Source: Nematocida parisii ERTm1 | Lineage: Eukaryota; Microsporidia | Reading direction: 5' to 3' | Length of the DNA: 64,000 nt | NCBI RefSeq assembly: GCF_000250985.1 | Contig: NW_013524646.1 | Span: forward strand, 836,158-900,157 | Part shown: in pieces, positions 45,926 through 55,330 of the stretch | Numbering within the stretch: position 1 is the first letter of the stretch | Layout: each line of letters opens with the position of its first letter | Position numbers and translations under genes: made by a program | Notes under the pieces: generated by a model | Databases searched by the model: none | What the model saw: the letters and a program-made list of their open reading frames with translations, nothing else | What the model was told of the DNA's origin: nothing

Positions 45926-47575
45926 CTATACCAAAGGCGTATCCAGAGACAGTGCAGAAATATTTGGAAGTGGCTCAGTGGTTGTAGAGGTGATTCTCAG
46001 ATTTTTCTCATTTGCCAGGTGCAGAAGAGATACAAGATAGAACTGTACAGACACCTTCTGCTCCGGGATAGTATTATACATTTCATTTACTTTCTTTTCT
46101 CCCTGCTGGATTTTATCCCACATGTTTTCTTTTATCTTTACTATATCGTTTCTGCGTGCTTTTCTTAGTGCACTCTGTAGAAGCCTACGGGATAGAAGGG
46201 TAGTGGGCGCAGTGCCTGCGTCTTCCTGTGTATAGCTCAATGGTGCATTATTTTCTGCAACATCATGCTCCATATCTGCATGCGCAGGAGGAACAAAGTT
46301 TGTGTCTTCCTGGTCTGCATACACAGTATCTGGCATGTCAAGCATAGATGGAGAAGTGCTGTGTGCCGTGCGCCCCTTTTCATATACTTCATGTGCTTTT
46401 TCGGTTGCATGCAGCGTTCCGGGGAAAACAAACATTTTATATAGATCTTCTATTCCTACATTATGATCAGGAGGAAGTGTGTTGCAGTTCTTTCGTCTTT
46501 CTGATATTTGCTGGGGGGTCATTACAATATTCTCGCCCTTCTCAAACAAGGAGGAAATTGGAAGATGCGTGTCAGTAAGAAAGTCTATAACTGCCTTCTT
46601 TCTTTCTCTGCAATCTGTCTTTTCTTTTTGCTTTCTCCGAGAATGCACTTTCCAGTGAGAGGGCCCTGCCCATCCCTTGGCATACCCAAATGGAGTGTAC
46701 ACCAGATGAAGATCTTCCTTGCTGGGGCGAAACTGCTCTACCACTTGGCCCGATGCTTCTGCCTCGCCGCTGTTTTCTGCGCTAGGACTTGCGCCGTCTG
46801 GGAAATCATCAGCCGCCGCGCTGTCCATATATGAGCTATACCCTGCAAATGCAGCTGTGCTTTCCTTGTATCCATATTCTAAGCGGTCTGTGTCATAACT
46901 TATGTTGTATGCGTATGTGGGAAGAACCAGCTCTTCTACTGATTTGTCTGGAGTAAATGTTGCAAACATAGGGCTTATGTACTTTTTATTCTCTCCCTGG
47001 TATAGAGACTGCCTATGCACAGAAAAGTTTAAAGAGTGTGTGCTTTCCATGGAATGCGGTTCAACAGTTTCACTGGCCTTCTCTGCCTCTACTGTATCCT
47101 GCTTACTAGGAAGCCGCAGAACATGAAATCCCTCGCCATCTTTCCACTTGAGGAGGTGCATGAGAAGCCCTCTTGTATCCCCTTCTTTAAATTCTCTCGA
47201 AAGGTGTTCAAGTATTTCATCGTCCAGCGACGCTATTCTATGCTTAATAAGAATAGCCTCTGGGTTTGGCTCTATTGTTGGGTGCACTCTGACTCGGGAT
47301 TTCTGTTTCTCTGGCTCCTTTGACCGCCCCACAGAATCCATTAGCTTGTCTGCTTCATCCACCACACTGTCCACGCGCGTGCTGTATACCTTCACGCACC
47401 CATCAAGCACTATGCTTGCGTGCTGAAAGTTCATGCTGTTTGTCTCCTTTTCCTTAAATTTTTCTATGTTAGAGAATTCCTCGATAAGAGTAGAGTGCCA
47501 TGTTGTCTTTGCGTTTATTTTGCTCTCAATTGACTCTTTTAGAAGGTCTGCTATTTCTCTTTCTCCTGCAGCCAT
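45926..47575 (-). CDS. BRN1: condensin subunit H (Brn1/Barren/CAP-H)
   Basis: A 549-residue kleisin of condensin I. The N-terminal part includes WHSTLIEEFSNIEKFKEKET and NFQHASIVLDGCVKVYSTRV followed by DSVVDEADKLMDSV, which match the NFQKAS...ASVKIYSxRVD signature of CAP-H. A RGLLMHLLKW segment follows. The middle is acidic/Pro-rich and poorly conserved. The C-terminal winged-helix part is represented by VSVQFYLVSLLHLANEKNL (about 505-525). Brn1 links Smc2-Smc4 heads. Yeast Brn1 has 754 residues. Confidence 0.85.
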   Translation of the reverse strand: MAAGEREIADLLKESIESKINAKTTWHSTLIEEFSNIEKFKEKETNSMNFQHASIVLDGCVKVYSTRVDSVVDEADKLMDSVGRSKEPEKQKSRVRVHPTIEPNPEAILIKHRIASLDDEILEHLSREFKEGDTRGLLMHLLKWKDGEGFHVLRLPSKQDTVEAEKASETVEPHSMESTHSLNFSVHRQSLYQGENKKYISPMFATFTPDKSVEELVLPTYAYNISYDTDRLEYGYKESTAAFAGYSSYMDSAAADDFPDGASPSAENSGEAEASGQVVEQFRPSKEDLHLVYTPFGYAKGWAGPSHWKVHSRRKQKEKTDCRERKKAVIDFLTDTHLPISSLFEKGENIVMTPQQISERRKNCNTLPPDHNVGIEDLYKMFVFPGTLHATEKAHEVYEKGRTAHSTSPSMLDMPDTVYADQEDTNFVPPAHADMEHDVAENNAPLSYTQEDAGTAPTTLLSRRLLQSALRKARRNDIVKIKENMWDKIQQGEKKVNEMYNTIPEQKVSVQFYLVSLLHLANEKNLRITSTTTEPLPNISALSLDTPLV

Positions 47576-47799
47576 GGATATTTTTGTCGAAATAAAAAGT
47601 GTAATTAAATAGAGAATGGCTTATTTTCCTGTTCGCTTAAAGTAACTTTTACTGCACATCATCAGTCATGCAAAAAATATTTCCATTGCAGGCTGCTGGC
47701 TTTTGGATATTGATCTTCTATTTTGTTCTATTTGGGCATATGAAAAAAATTAATTGGAATGCAGATGTAATTCTTATCTAGAAATTATTAAAACAGGGA

Positions 47800-48177
47800 A
47801 TGAAATCTTTACGAGAAGAAGAGCAAAGAAGGGGATGCAAAGAACAGCGCGATCCTATACTTCATGCAGGGGCAAAGAAAAAGGAGGACGCTGCAGACAC
47901 AGTGATTACATATACAAACAAGGACGGCGAGCGTGTCTTACGAATCGTCAATCTTATACAAACAATGGAGCGTACACCTGAAAAAGTTGAAACTGTGATT
48001 TCTGTGCGAACTCTTTCCTCCGTGGATAGAAATGTAAACATTGGCGTGCTTGAAAACCTGTGCATTTTTTGCGACTCTCCTGTTGATACGGAGGCATCAT
48101 CTCTTCTGTGCACACAGTGTTTGCAGGCAGAGCCGCAGAAACCTGTAGATACCTCTTCATACTATAGCTTTTTTTGA
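47800..48177 (+). CDS. eIF3g-like protein lacking the RRM (tentative)
   Basis: A 125-residue protein. The middle, VITYTNKDGERVLRIVNLIQ with VETVISVRT further on, is similar to the N-terminal eIF3g domain (VTEYKxNDDGKKVKV...). The CIFCDSP then LLCTQC pattern stands where eIF3g has CRICKGDHWTTRCP. The RRM that forms the C-terminal half of eIF3g is absent; the protein ends DTSSYYSFF. The start is the first ATG. Alternatively this is an unrelated zinc-ribbon protein; the evidence is short. In eIF3, eIF3g is in the mobile module near the mRNA entry and works in scanning. Confidence 0.42.
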   Translation: MKSLREEEQRRGCKEQRDPILHAGAKKKEDAADTVITYTNKDGERVLRIVNLIQTMERTPEKVETVISVRTLSSVDRNVNIGVLENLCIFCDSPVDTEASSLLCTQCLQAEPQKPVDTSSYYSFF

Positions 48178-48875
48178 GTGCACATGCGGCCCCAGTTATA
48201 TTTTGGGGCTTAATCTGCACCCAGTGAATAGAGTGTATATATGCAGTGCTGCCTTAAATGTTATGATACATTGGTTGATTAATCCAAAATTTAATTTCTG
48301 TTTGCCTAGTTTTAGTAGTATCACACTGCATTCTGTTTTTAGGCTGCACTGCTGCATAGTTTGGTAAATAATCAGTTAAATAAACACAAAATTGTTCTAG
48401 CGGACTGTTTTCTATATATAGCCCAAAATATTTGCACTCGCCTTTTTATATTATAGGATATTTTCTGAGTTGTAAAATATAGCTAGATTAATTAAAGGTT
48501 TATATAATGTTTTATTTTACAGAACTATCAAGCATAGATAAATAGATAATCTGTTTGCTACTGTTTTCTAGTGCACGATGCATTTATATAGAAATACATC
48601 CTGAAGTTCAAGAAATGTCTATTGTTGTTATATACTAGTAAAAAGAGAAAATACACTACAAATCAACTTTAAGCGAGGCAGGTTTCTATATACCAAGAAA
48701 AAGTAGATGTAGTGGCGGGGTGCTATCTGTGTATATTGGCGGAATCTAGTAGTATATATATGCATGCATTGATCTATTACTTTTTTATTAGAAGCATTGT
48801 CCTATTACACATCTATTCATTGGCTTCATATAGTTTTATTATTTTTCTAGTATACACAGTGAATACAATATAATT
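48178..48875. other. convergent spacer, nothing recognised
   Basis: About 700 bp, AT-rich. A loose motif copy (tatagcccaaaatattt) lies near 48416-48432. No gene is seen. Confidence 0.45.
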
Positions 48876-49946
48876 CTATTGTATGCGGTAGTCTGGGTGC
48901 ATGTAGTCGCCGTTCTTAACTAAACTCTGGCAGTACGGACACCTGTTTGAGTACTGCTTTAACCATGTGTCAATGCACTCTACATGGTATATGTGATTAC
49001 AGGGAAGAAGCCGGCAGTTAGACGCTGGTAAAAACTGCTCAAAGCATATAACACAGTCCTGTGGCGCCGGCGGATCACTGGGTGGTATGCTTATATACAG
49101 CATTGTGGGAATCATCTGCAGATCTTGAGAGGCCACTGTTTTGGGAGCAGGTCTGCGCACTATGTGCCTACTAATAAACAGGTATAGCCCCCCAATGGCA
49201 ACAGTCATTATGCTTATTAAAACAAGTGCTGCAAACGGTGCTATTGTGTCTTGAAATCCCGGCTTTGGGGATATCTCAATATATATTGTAGGCGCAAATT
49301 GCCCCATTATATGGGATATTATTGGGTTTGATATTGTTTTAAAATATAATAGATCTTCTGATGCTTGCAGTCCAATTACGCGCGGGCCTTTAATAAGGCT
49401 GTTGCACATGCTCAGTAGACAATTTATCTGCGAAGTCGTTGTGCATACAACTACAAGAAACCCATTGTACTTAATTGCCTCTAGAAACGATATAGCATCT
49501 TTTATAGTAGAATCGTAACTTGTCAACAGCAAACTGTTGTTTTTCAGATCAATCATAAAGTTTTTTAGTTCTCTGTTGTATTTACTGTCTTTTTTGGCTA
49601 TGTTTATAAGGTTTATCCCATTTTCCTGCTCAGAAGAATCCTCGTGCAGTATTAGTGGTGGTTTAATTTGAGTTTTTTCCTCAAATAGGCACGTTAGCAT
49701 GTATTCTATTGAATTAGATGAGATGGATATTGCTTTTTTTGTGCTGGTTTTATTTATAAAGCACAGCGTGTTTGTATTGCAGTACGCGCTGTACTCTTTT
49801 CGGGTTATCAACATCTTTCCATCCTTTACCATCCTTTCCATTTGCACTGCCACCATGATTTTTTCTCCCACTAAACCTTCAATAGAAACAGCCTTTGCTG
49901 TTAATATCTGAAAAAATAGCACTCCGGCTCTAAGTAGAAAATACAT
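48876..49946 (-). CDS. signal-peptide, single-TM RING-H2 protein (RNF13/GRAIL-like layout)
   Basis: A 356-residue protein with a signal peptide at 1-19 (MYFLLRAGVLFFQILTAKA), a lumenal or extracellular domain to about 230, a membrane helix at about 236-258 and a cytosolic RING-H2. The RING ligands are C298, C301, C316, H318, H321, C324, C336 and C339, all in the expected spacing (CVICFEQF...LPCNHIYHVEC...RCPYC). The layout is that of the PA-TM-RING E3 ligases, although I do not recognise the PA fold. It probably ubiquitylates membrane or lumen-linked clients. The start codon is preceded by a strong AAATTTCGGG motif. Confidence 0.8.
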   Translation of the reverse strand: MYFLLRAGVLFFQILTAKAVSIEGLVGEKIMVAVQMERMVKDGKMLITRKEYSAYCNTNTLCFINKTSTKKAISISSNSIEYMLTCLFEEKTQIKPPLILHEDSSEQENGINLINIAKKDSKYNRELKNFMIDLKNNSLLLTSYDSTIKDAISFLEAIKYNGFLVVVCTTTSQINCLLSMCNSLIKGPRVIGLQASEDLLYFKTISNPIISHIMGQFAPTIYIEISPKPGFQDTIAPFAALVLISIMTVAIGGLYLFISRHIVRRPAPKTVASQDLQMIPTMLYISIPPSDPPAPQDCVICFEQFLPASNCRLLPCNHIYHVECIDTWLKQYSNRCPYCQSLVKNGDYMHPDYRIQ

Positions 49947-49965
49947 AACCCAAAGCCCGAAATTT
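49947..49965 (-). promoter_or_regulatory. AAATTTCGGG element next to start codon
   Basis: Read on the minus strand the sequence is AAATTTCGGGCTTTGGGTT immediately before the ATG at 49946. The AAATTT plus GGG arrangement matches the type of signal described upstream of microsporidian genes; the link is inference from general knowledge. Confidence 0.5.
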
Positions 49966-50880
49966 AATCTATAAAAATAATTATTAAATAAACACGGATA
50001 AACAGATCTTAGAAGAGATATATTTCACACTGTATGTCAATAAATAAACTATTGTTTTTAGGTCTATGTAATTTCTTTCCCAAATAAATATAACTCGAAA
50101 TGCACCAGTTTATGCGTACTTGTGTTATAGTATTCGGTCTAAGCCAATTCAATAGTTAGATATACCTCTATGTGTTATTTTCTGTGCTCCATTACAAAAG
50201 AAGCCTTCTAAAACACCACTGAACTTCTTTTTTCGCTGATACATGCCTACACATAGAAAGTATTTTCCCATAGAAATTGCCAATCGGTAGTTCTATTTAA
50301 TTTATATGTTTTTTGATTTAATTATGGTTTATGCTTTATTTGACACTTAGTTATGGCCGTATACACAAGAAGCATAAATTAATTTATAAAAACAATACGC
50401 TGAAAATTGTGTGTGAAAGCACTGTTGCTAGAATATGAATAGTAATAAACATGGTGGGCCAATAAAGTACTCTGAAATTACTTTCTATCAAAATATATAC
50501 TGTTAATACCAAGTATCCTCTTGTTCACGGCAGTACTATAAGTAAACTGCTTATTTTCTTTGGGATTTCTGGGTGCTCTGTTTATTCTAATTTAAACACA
50601 AAAATCTCTTTTATGCCCATAGCCACTTATTTTGTTCCTTTCAAAATGCACTTATATAAAATTTAGTTTGTATTTTCATAGAGAATATTCAAAAATTGCT
50701 CTATTTAAATAGCTAAGAAATTCTTTTAAGAAAGCGACATTAAAAGGTTTTATTTATTTTCCATTTAGTAAAGATATATCTTTTAATAAGAACAATAGGG
50801 TCTCTGGGAAATAGAAGAATATTAATCGCCCAAAACGCGCCTATGGAGAGTCCTAGTGTCTATTTTATGTTTTATATATG
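49966..50880. other. long divergent spacer, nothing recognised
   Basis: About 900 bp, AT-rich, between divergent genes. Another loose motif copy (aatataactcgaaatg) lies near 50087. No ORF, RNA or repeat is recognised. Confidence 0.45.
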
Positions 50881-50894
50881 ATTTCGGGTTATAT
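50881..50894 (+). promoter_or_regulatory. TTTCGGGTTATAT element upstream of SNARE gene
   Basis: atttcgggttatat lies 46-59 bp before the ATG at 50940. This is among the best matches to the recurrent intergenic motif and sits in promoter position. Confidence 0.45.
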
Positions 50895-50939
50895 GCTATA
50901 GTAGTAATTCCTTCTAATATTTGCAAAAGTTTTAACTAA

Positions 50940-51743
50940 ATGGCAAGTACAGAGTTTATGGAGTTTCTTTTGTGTGTTAAAGAAAAAGGAAAGGAGATAT
51001 CTTTGCTGTCTGCTGATGTGGAGATGATACATATGCTAAAGTCTCGGTACTTGGCGTGTGTTATGGACCGCGCAGCACAAGACAGCATTATTGATGTTTT
51101 TAAAGAAAATAGTCTAGCATTCCACACAAAGTGCAAAGAAATAAAAACCGGAATAGAGCAGATAAAAGAGAAGTACATTCAGAATGAATCATTCCATATT
51201 AATATGGAGAGGCATATTATGGTTCTGTACACAAATCTAAAGAATATATCTAAAAAGTTTCTTGACGCAAAGTCTTCATTTTTAAAGCTAATAGATGAGA
51301 GAGGGGCTTCTCATAGCAATACTTTTAATGAAGAAACTTCTTCAGAGGCTAGAAATACTCCAACACTGTTAAATAGAGCAGGAGGTGCGAGAGAGAAAAG
51401 TGCTAACGAAGATGACGCTGAGGCAGGAGTCAAGGCAGATAAGAGCATTCAAAACATTTTGTCCACACTTAATGAGCTAAATACTACATTTATTGAGCTA
51501 AATCAAATTATAAGCAGTTCCTCGTTTGATATAGAGGGGGCAGCTTCTAAAAGCTTTTATAATAGAAATACTACGATTGGGGTTAACACGCAAATTGAGA
51601 CCAGCATTGTGCGCAGGAAAAAAAGAAGAATGTTTAAAGTGGTTATACTTGTTCTTTTGTTAATAGTATGTATAGCTCTAGGGGTATTCTGCGGCAGGAG
51701 TATTCTAGATTTTATAATTAAACTGAAAAATGCTTTGAAGTAA
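50940..51743 (+). CDS. syntaxin-like Qa-SNARE
   Basis: A 267-residue C-terminally anchored protein. The N-terminal half has helical heptads (about 25-115) like a syntaxin Habc bundle, followed by a Ser/Ala/Glu-rich linker. The SNARE helix spans about 172-230 (QNILSTLNELNTTFIELNQI), followed by the basic RRKKRRMFK and a membrane helix at about 236-257. The helix aligns with Sso1/syntaxin over the -7 to +8 layers; at the position of the zero-layer Gln the residue is Ser (IISSSSFDIE). The gene probably serves plasma-membrane or endomembrane fusion. The subfamily is uncertain. Confidence 0.65.
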   Translation: MASTEFMEFLLCVKEKGKEISLLSADVEMIHMLKSRYLACVMDRAAQDSIIDVFKENSLAFHTKCKEIKTGIEQIKEKYIQNESFHINMERHIMVLYTNLKNISKKFLDAKSSFLKLIDERGASHSNTFNEETSSEARNTPTLLNRAGGAREKSANEDDAEAGVKADKSIQNILSTLNELNTTFIELNQIISSSSFDIEGAASKSFYNRNTTIGVNTQIETSIVRRKKRRMFKVVILVLLLIVCIALGVFCGRSILDFIIKLKNALK

Positions 51744-52282
51744 ACAGTAGATATATTTCGGGTATATTTCAGGCACTTGCTATTTATACTGAGAAGTTCT
51801 AGTGTGTCTAGTGGGCGTTTCAGCAGTATAATAAAGCTATTTTTCGTTTTTAGTTTCTTTTTGTATAGTTCTATTTGGATTCTAACGTGTATTTGTGCTG
51901 ACTCTGTGCTCTATTTAAAATTGTATTTCGTGTTATATCTCTAGTTTATACTATATAAGAGATATATATTATTTAGAAGAGCTTGCTGTACGTTGCACTT
52001 CGCCCATCAAACCTGTTTATTGTGTGTTTGCTCTTGTACATAGAAGAATATTTTCGGAGTGTTTTTTGCTGCTGTGTACTTCAGGTCTAGTAGAATTGTG
52101 TAGGTTTTTATCAAGTAATTATGAAAACATACATTGGCTTCTAATTATTTTCTTTTTATTTATATAAAGTGTACGCATTATAATAAAACAATTTATCCTT
52201 TGCTTACAATAATAATAAAATAATTTATTATTGCAGAATAGAATATGCACGGAAAGAAAACCCATGGGCATGGAATATGCAT
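51744..52282. other. upstream region of 5S rRNA with TTTCGGG motif
   Basis: About 540 bp. The motif atatttcgggtatat lies at 51753-51767. No gene recognised. Confidence 0.45.
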
Positions 52283-52397
52283 GTGCGGCCATATGCCTGC
52301 GTACACACCAGAACCCGTTCGATCTCTGAAGTTAAGCGCGTGACAGCTTTGATAGTACTGCGATGGGAGACCGCGTGGGAACACAGAGTGCTGCACT
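52283..52397 (+). rRNA. 5S ribosomal RNA
   Basis: About 115 nt. Helix I pairs GTGCGGC (52283-52289) with GCTGCAC (52390-52396), with one G-U. The conserved loop and internal promoter parts are intact: ACACCAGAACCCGTTCGATC then TCTGAAGTTAAGC, and GATGGGAGACCGCGTGGGAA. A T5 run at 52397-52401 provides the Pol III terminator. It is not linked to other rRNA genes in this window. Confidence 0.95.
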
Positions 52398-52401
52398 TTT
52401 T
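52397..52401 (+). terminator. Pol III terminator of 5S rRNA
   Basis: Run of five T directly after helix I of the 5S rRNA. Confidence 0.8.
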
Positions 52402-53074
52402 GTTCTTTGCCACTCTTAAGAAAGCAGTAATCGCAGAGTAGTACTATGCATTATTATAATAATAGAGGTTAATGTTAGTGCATGCTTATTACAAATAAAA
52501 CATTTCAATTTGCATGCTATATCAGTGACAGCAGGATTTCCTTTGAAGACTTAGGTATGTGAAACCTTGCTATTTATTGAACTTCAAAAACTCGCATATA
52601 GTTTCACCGCATCATTTATGATCGCAATGTGCTTATCCCTATCACAAATGATGGATACCCGTATATTAATATCATATTTAATCATTGCTATTCTGGATCA
52701 CACTGCCCAAAACCAACAATTAGCTTAATAAAATTTTATCGTGGTTTAATTTGTTGGCACCACTTAACAATTAAACTTTATTTGTATGATGAATAGTTAA
52801 TATATTGTAAAAAGTTTGAGGCCCCTTGAACCTTATATCAATAAACTGATTTTCATTTAAAAAAATATTGTAAAAACTAAAATATACTGATTGAAAATAA
52901 ATATTGGCGCACTTTTGCTGTTATAGCAGGCGAAATACAGATAGTTTAGTTTATTGCATATATTTGTGCTACTGTCAGGAATGCTTTTTTATTTAATATC
53001 ATTGGTGTGTAAAAACATAAAATAGCTGGTGCTTTTTATTTTTAGATAAAAACCATGAAATTGAAAAAAAAGCA
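52402..53074. other. spacer downstream of 5S rRNA
   Basis: About 670 bp without a gene. The part 52500-52720 is less AT-rich than its surroundings and holds two interleaved inverted repeats (TTTGAAG 52542/CTTCAAA 52582 and GTGAAAC 52559/GTTTCAC 52601). No known RNA family is recognised. An AATAGC...CTTTTTATTTTTA block at 53021-53044 precedes the next gene. Confidence 0.4.
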
Positions 53075-55330
53075 ATGCGTGGAATACTAGAAAGAAAACA
53101 CCTTAATATTACATTAAATAGAAAGACAGAAAGAAGTAAAATATACACAAATTGCACCGTACACTGCATGCTAATTCTTATAACGTTTCTACTACATATT
53201 TTATGTGAAGAGAAATCTTGGATAGAAGAAGTTCAAGATTTTAGAGACTATGAGATAGATAGCTATGCTGGCGGGAGGGTGAAAATAAATCCAGATGGAC
53301 TGCTAAACCCAGTGAGGTCCTATATACACAATATGTGCATACACTTTGGAAGAAAAAGAACACTATCAACTGAATTGGCTTTAGAAACCGACCCGAACGA
53401 TGGTATGAATATATGGAAAAGGGTAGTGTATAGTATTTTAAAAAAAAGAAAAAAGCTAAGATATATTGTGCGTACGAATTTACCATACACTGGGGATTTG
53501 TTAGAGTATATGCAAGATTATAATAACGTGCTTCTCCAGGCATTTTATTTAGATAGTGAATACATATCAGTACAAACTAAAAATACCAATTCAATTTATA
53601 TGCTTCTTAAAAACAATATGCACGACGGCACAGATCTTAAGATTCTTGGTTCTCTGCTGCTCCTATCAGAGGGGCTTGATGTTCCTTTAGTATTTTTTAA
53701 AGATAATATAGATGGAGCTTTTCTTGTTTTAAAAAAAGTAAAAGAAAACGCCAAGGACAATCATTTTCAAATTAAAGTAAATATCCTGGATGGGACTGAT
53801 ACAAACAAAAAAACAACTCCCGCCAAGGACATTTCATTGGAGCAAACCCAGATGTTTACTATAATCAACTTCTTTATCAAACACAGGGCGAATCCTGTTA
53901 TAGAACAATTTGGGTTTGTAGAACCAACATCATATGATGAATACATAACAGGAGAATTTATGAACTCACCAGGATTTCTTATTCAATTCTATTTATACAA
54001 CTATATACGCACGCTAGATAAAAAAAAAGAGTTTATTAAAACAGTCCACGATCTATTGTGTGAATATCTGCCAGATAAGGAAAATCAGGAAATGACAAGC
54101 CCAGAAAAGACCGCACAAAAAGTATTTAACAAGTTCTTTGTGCGTTTGGATAAAGCAGAAGAAGGGGAAAGCGGTATAACCCGAAGTTTGGCTGCAGATA
54201 ATAGATGGGATGAAATTGAAAATATGTATTCAATATTAATAGGGATACGCTTAATTAAAAGTAGCGAAACCGTGGATGAGTTAGAAAAGAAAAATATTTA
54301 TGCAAAAAAAAGTGCATTCTTTTTGAAAGAAGACTCTTCTTTTATATATATACTTCTTAAGGATTTTATTTCGTGGGTTTTTAAAATACTTTTAGATAAA
54401 GGCGACGAATCCCCTACAGATAGTCTAATTAAAGATAGATTTTCTGTTAATAGCAAAGAGTACAAGTCTATAATAGGCATTGTTGGGTATGAACAGATTC
54501 GAGCACTAAACAGTCGTAGTGATTTAATTATATCTCTACTAGTGCGCGCAATGCACTTAAATGTTGACAAAAATCACTCTCTGGTGCGCATAATTAACAA
54601 TATAGTTCAAGTTGGTATGATATCCCCCAAAAAAACATTATCTGTCGAACTGGTTGCATTGCATATTGTCCACCATGCTACAGACTACTTTCCAGATATA
54701 AAGCGGGTTGACAAGGTTATTTCTGGATCTAATAAAAAAGAAAGAATACACATAGGGAAAATAGCAGATATGTTCGTATATTTAGCAAAATCGAATGCAC
54801 TGCATGCCCTATCCCGCCTTATAATATCCTACATGCATGTAAGAAGAAAAACAAAAATATTGCTTCTTTCCACTTTAATAACACGACACACAACAGCAGA
54901 AGAGAGACAGAGTTTACTATGTTGTTTAACCCAAAACGGCAGAACTCTTCAATATATTAAACATATTGTAAATATTGCACAGAAGGAAAAAAATACTGCA
55001 GGTGCTAGTCTACAGGCACTGGATGTAAAGGAGATTCTTCTAGTTCTCTTGGACATAGCTATCCTAAATAACCAGATTCATGAAAGGATTATACCAGAAC
55101 TTATTGAAATGTATACCAAAAGTGCGATATTAAAATCAACTGAGACTATTAATAAAGAAAGCGAAAGTTCTAGTGTGGATTTTTTAGAGGATACAATATG
55201 CGCGCTATCTAAAATACAAGAAAACGGGGTTAAAAATAAAGATTGGAAGGAGATGGTTAATTTTCTAAGTAGCGAGTGCAAAAAAAGAAAAGAGAATATG
55301 TCTCGCTCTTTACCATATATGATGATATGA
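53075..55330 (+). CDS. large paralogous secreted family protein (copy B), centrally shortened
   Basis: A 751-residue paralogue of the genes at 9237, 55733 and 60714. After a basic leader comes a hydrophobic segment (about 31-44, MLILITFLLHIL) consistent with secretion. Family blocks seen: INPDGLLNPVRSYIHNM; ISVQTKNTNSIYMLL then LGSLLLLSEGLDVPLVF; GEFMNSPGFLIQFYLYNYI and VHDLLCEYL; and the C-terminal NHSLVRIINNIVQ, DYFPDIKR and CLTQNGRTLQYIKHIV. The central LSLFCCF...YTTKH and N-x-x-EIxPG blocks, present in the other three, are absent, which accounts for most of the 200-300 residue difference. Alternative start: in-frame Met32 (53168). Confidence 0.85.
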   Translation: MRGILERKHLNITLNRKTERSKIYTNCTVHCMLILITFLLHILCEEKSWIEEVQDFRDYEIDSYAGGRVKINPDGLLNPVRSYIHNMCIHFGRKRTLSTELALETDPNDGMNIWKRVVYSILKKRKKLRYIVRTNLPYTGDLLEYMQDYNNVLLQAFYLDSEYISVQTKNTNSIYMLLKNNMHDGTDLKILGSLLLLSEGLDVPLVFFKDNIDGAFLVLKKVKENAKDNHFQIKVNILDGTDTNKKTTPAKDISLEQTQMFTIINFFIKHRANPVIEQFGFVEPTSYDEYITGEFMNSPGFLIQFYLYNYIRTLDKKKEFIKTVHDLLCEYLPDKENQEMTSPEKTAQKVFNKFFVRLDKAEEGESGITRSLAADNRWDEIENMYSILIGIRLIKSSETVDELEKKNIYAKKSAFFLKEDSSFIYILLKDFISWVFKILLDKGDESPTDSLIKDRFSVNSKEYKSIIGIVGYEQIRALNSRSDLIISLLVRAMHLNVDKNHSLVRIINNIVQVGMISPKKTLSVELVALHIVHHATDYFPDIKRVDKVISGSNKKERIHIGKIADMFVYLAKSNALHALSRLIISYMHVRRKTKILLLSTLITRHTTAEERQSLLCCLTQNGRTLQYIKHIVNIAQKEKNTAGASLQALDVKEILLVLLDIAILNNQIHERIIPELIEMYTKSAILKSTETINKESESSSVDFLEDTICALSKIQENGVKNKDWKEMVNFLSSECKKRKENMSRSLPYMMI

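Noticed and set aside
52825-52850. Minus-strand GGTTCAAG resembling a T arm
   Set aside because: The C61 position is G and no stem pairing is possible.
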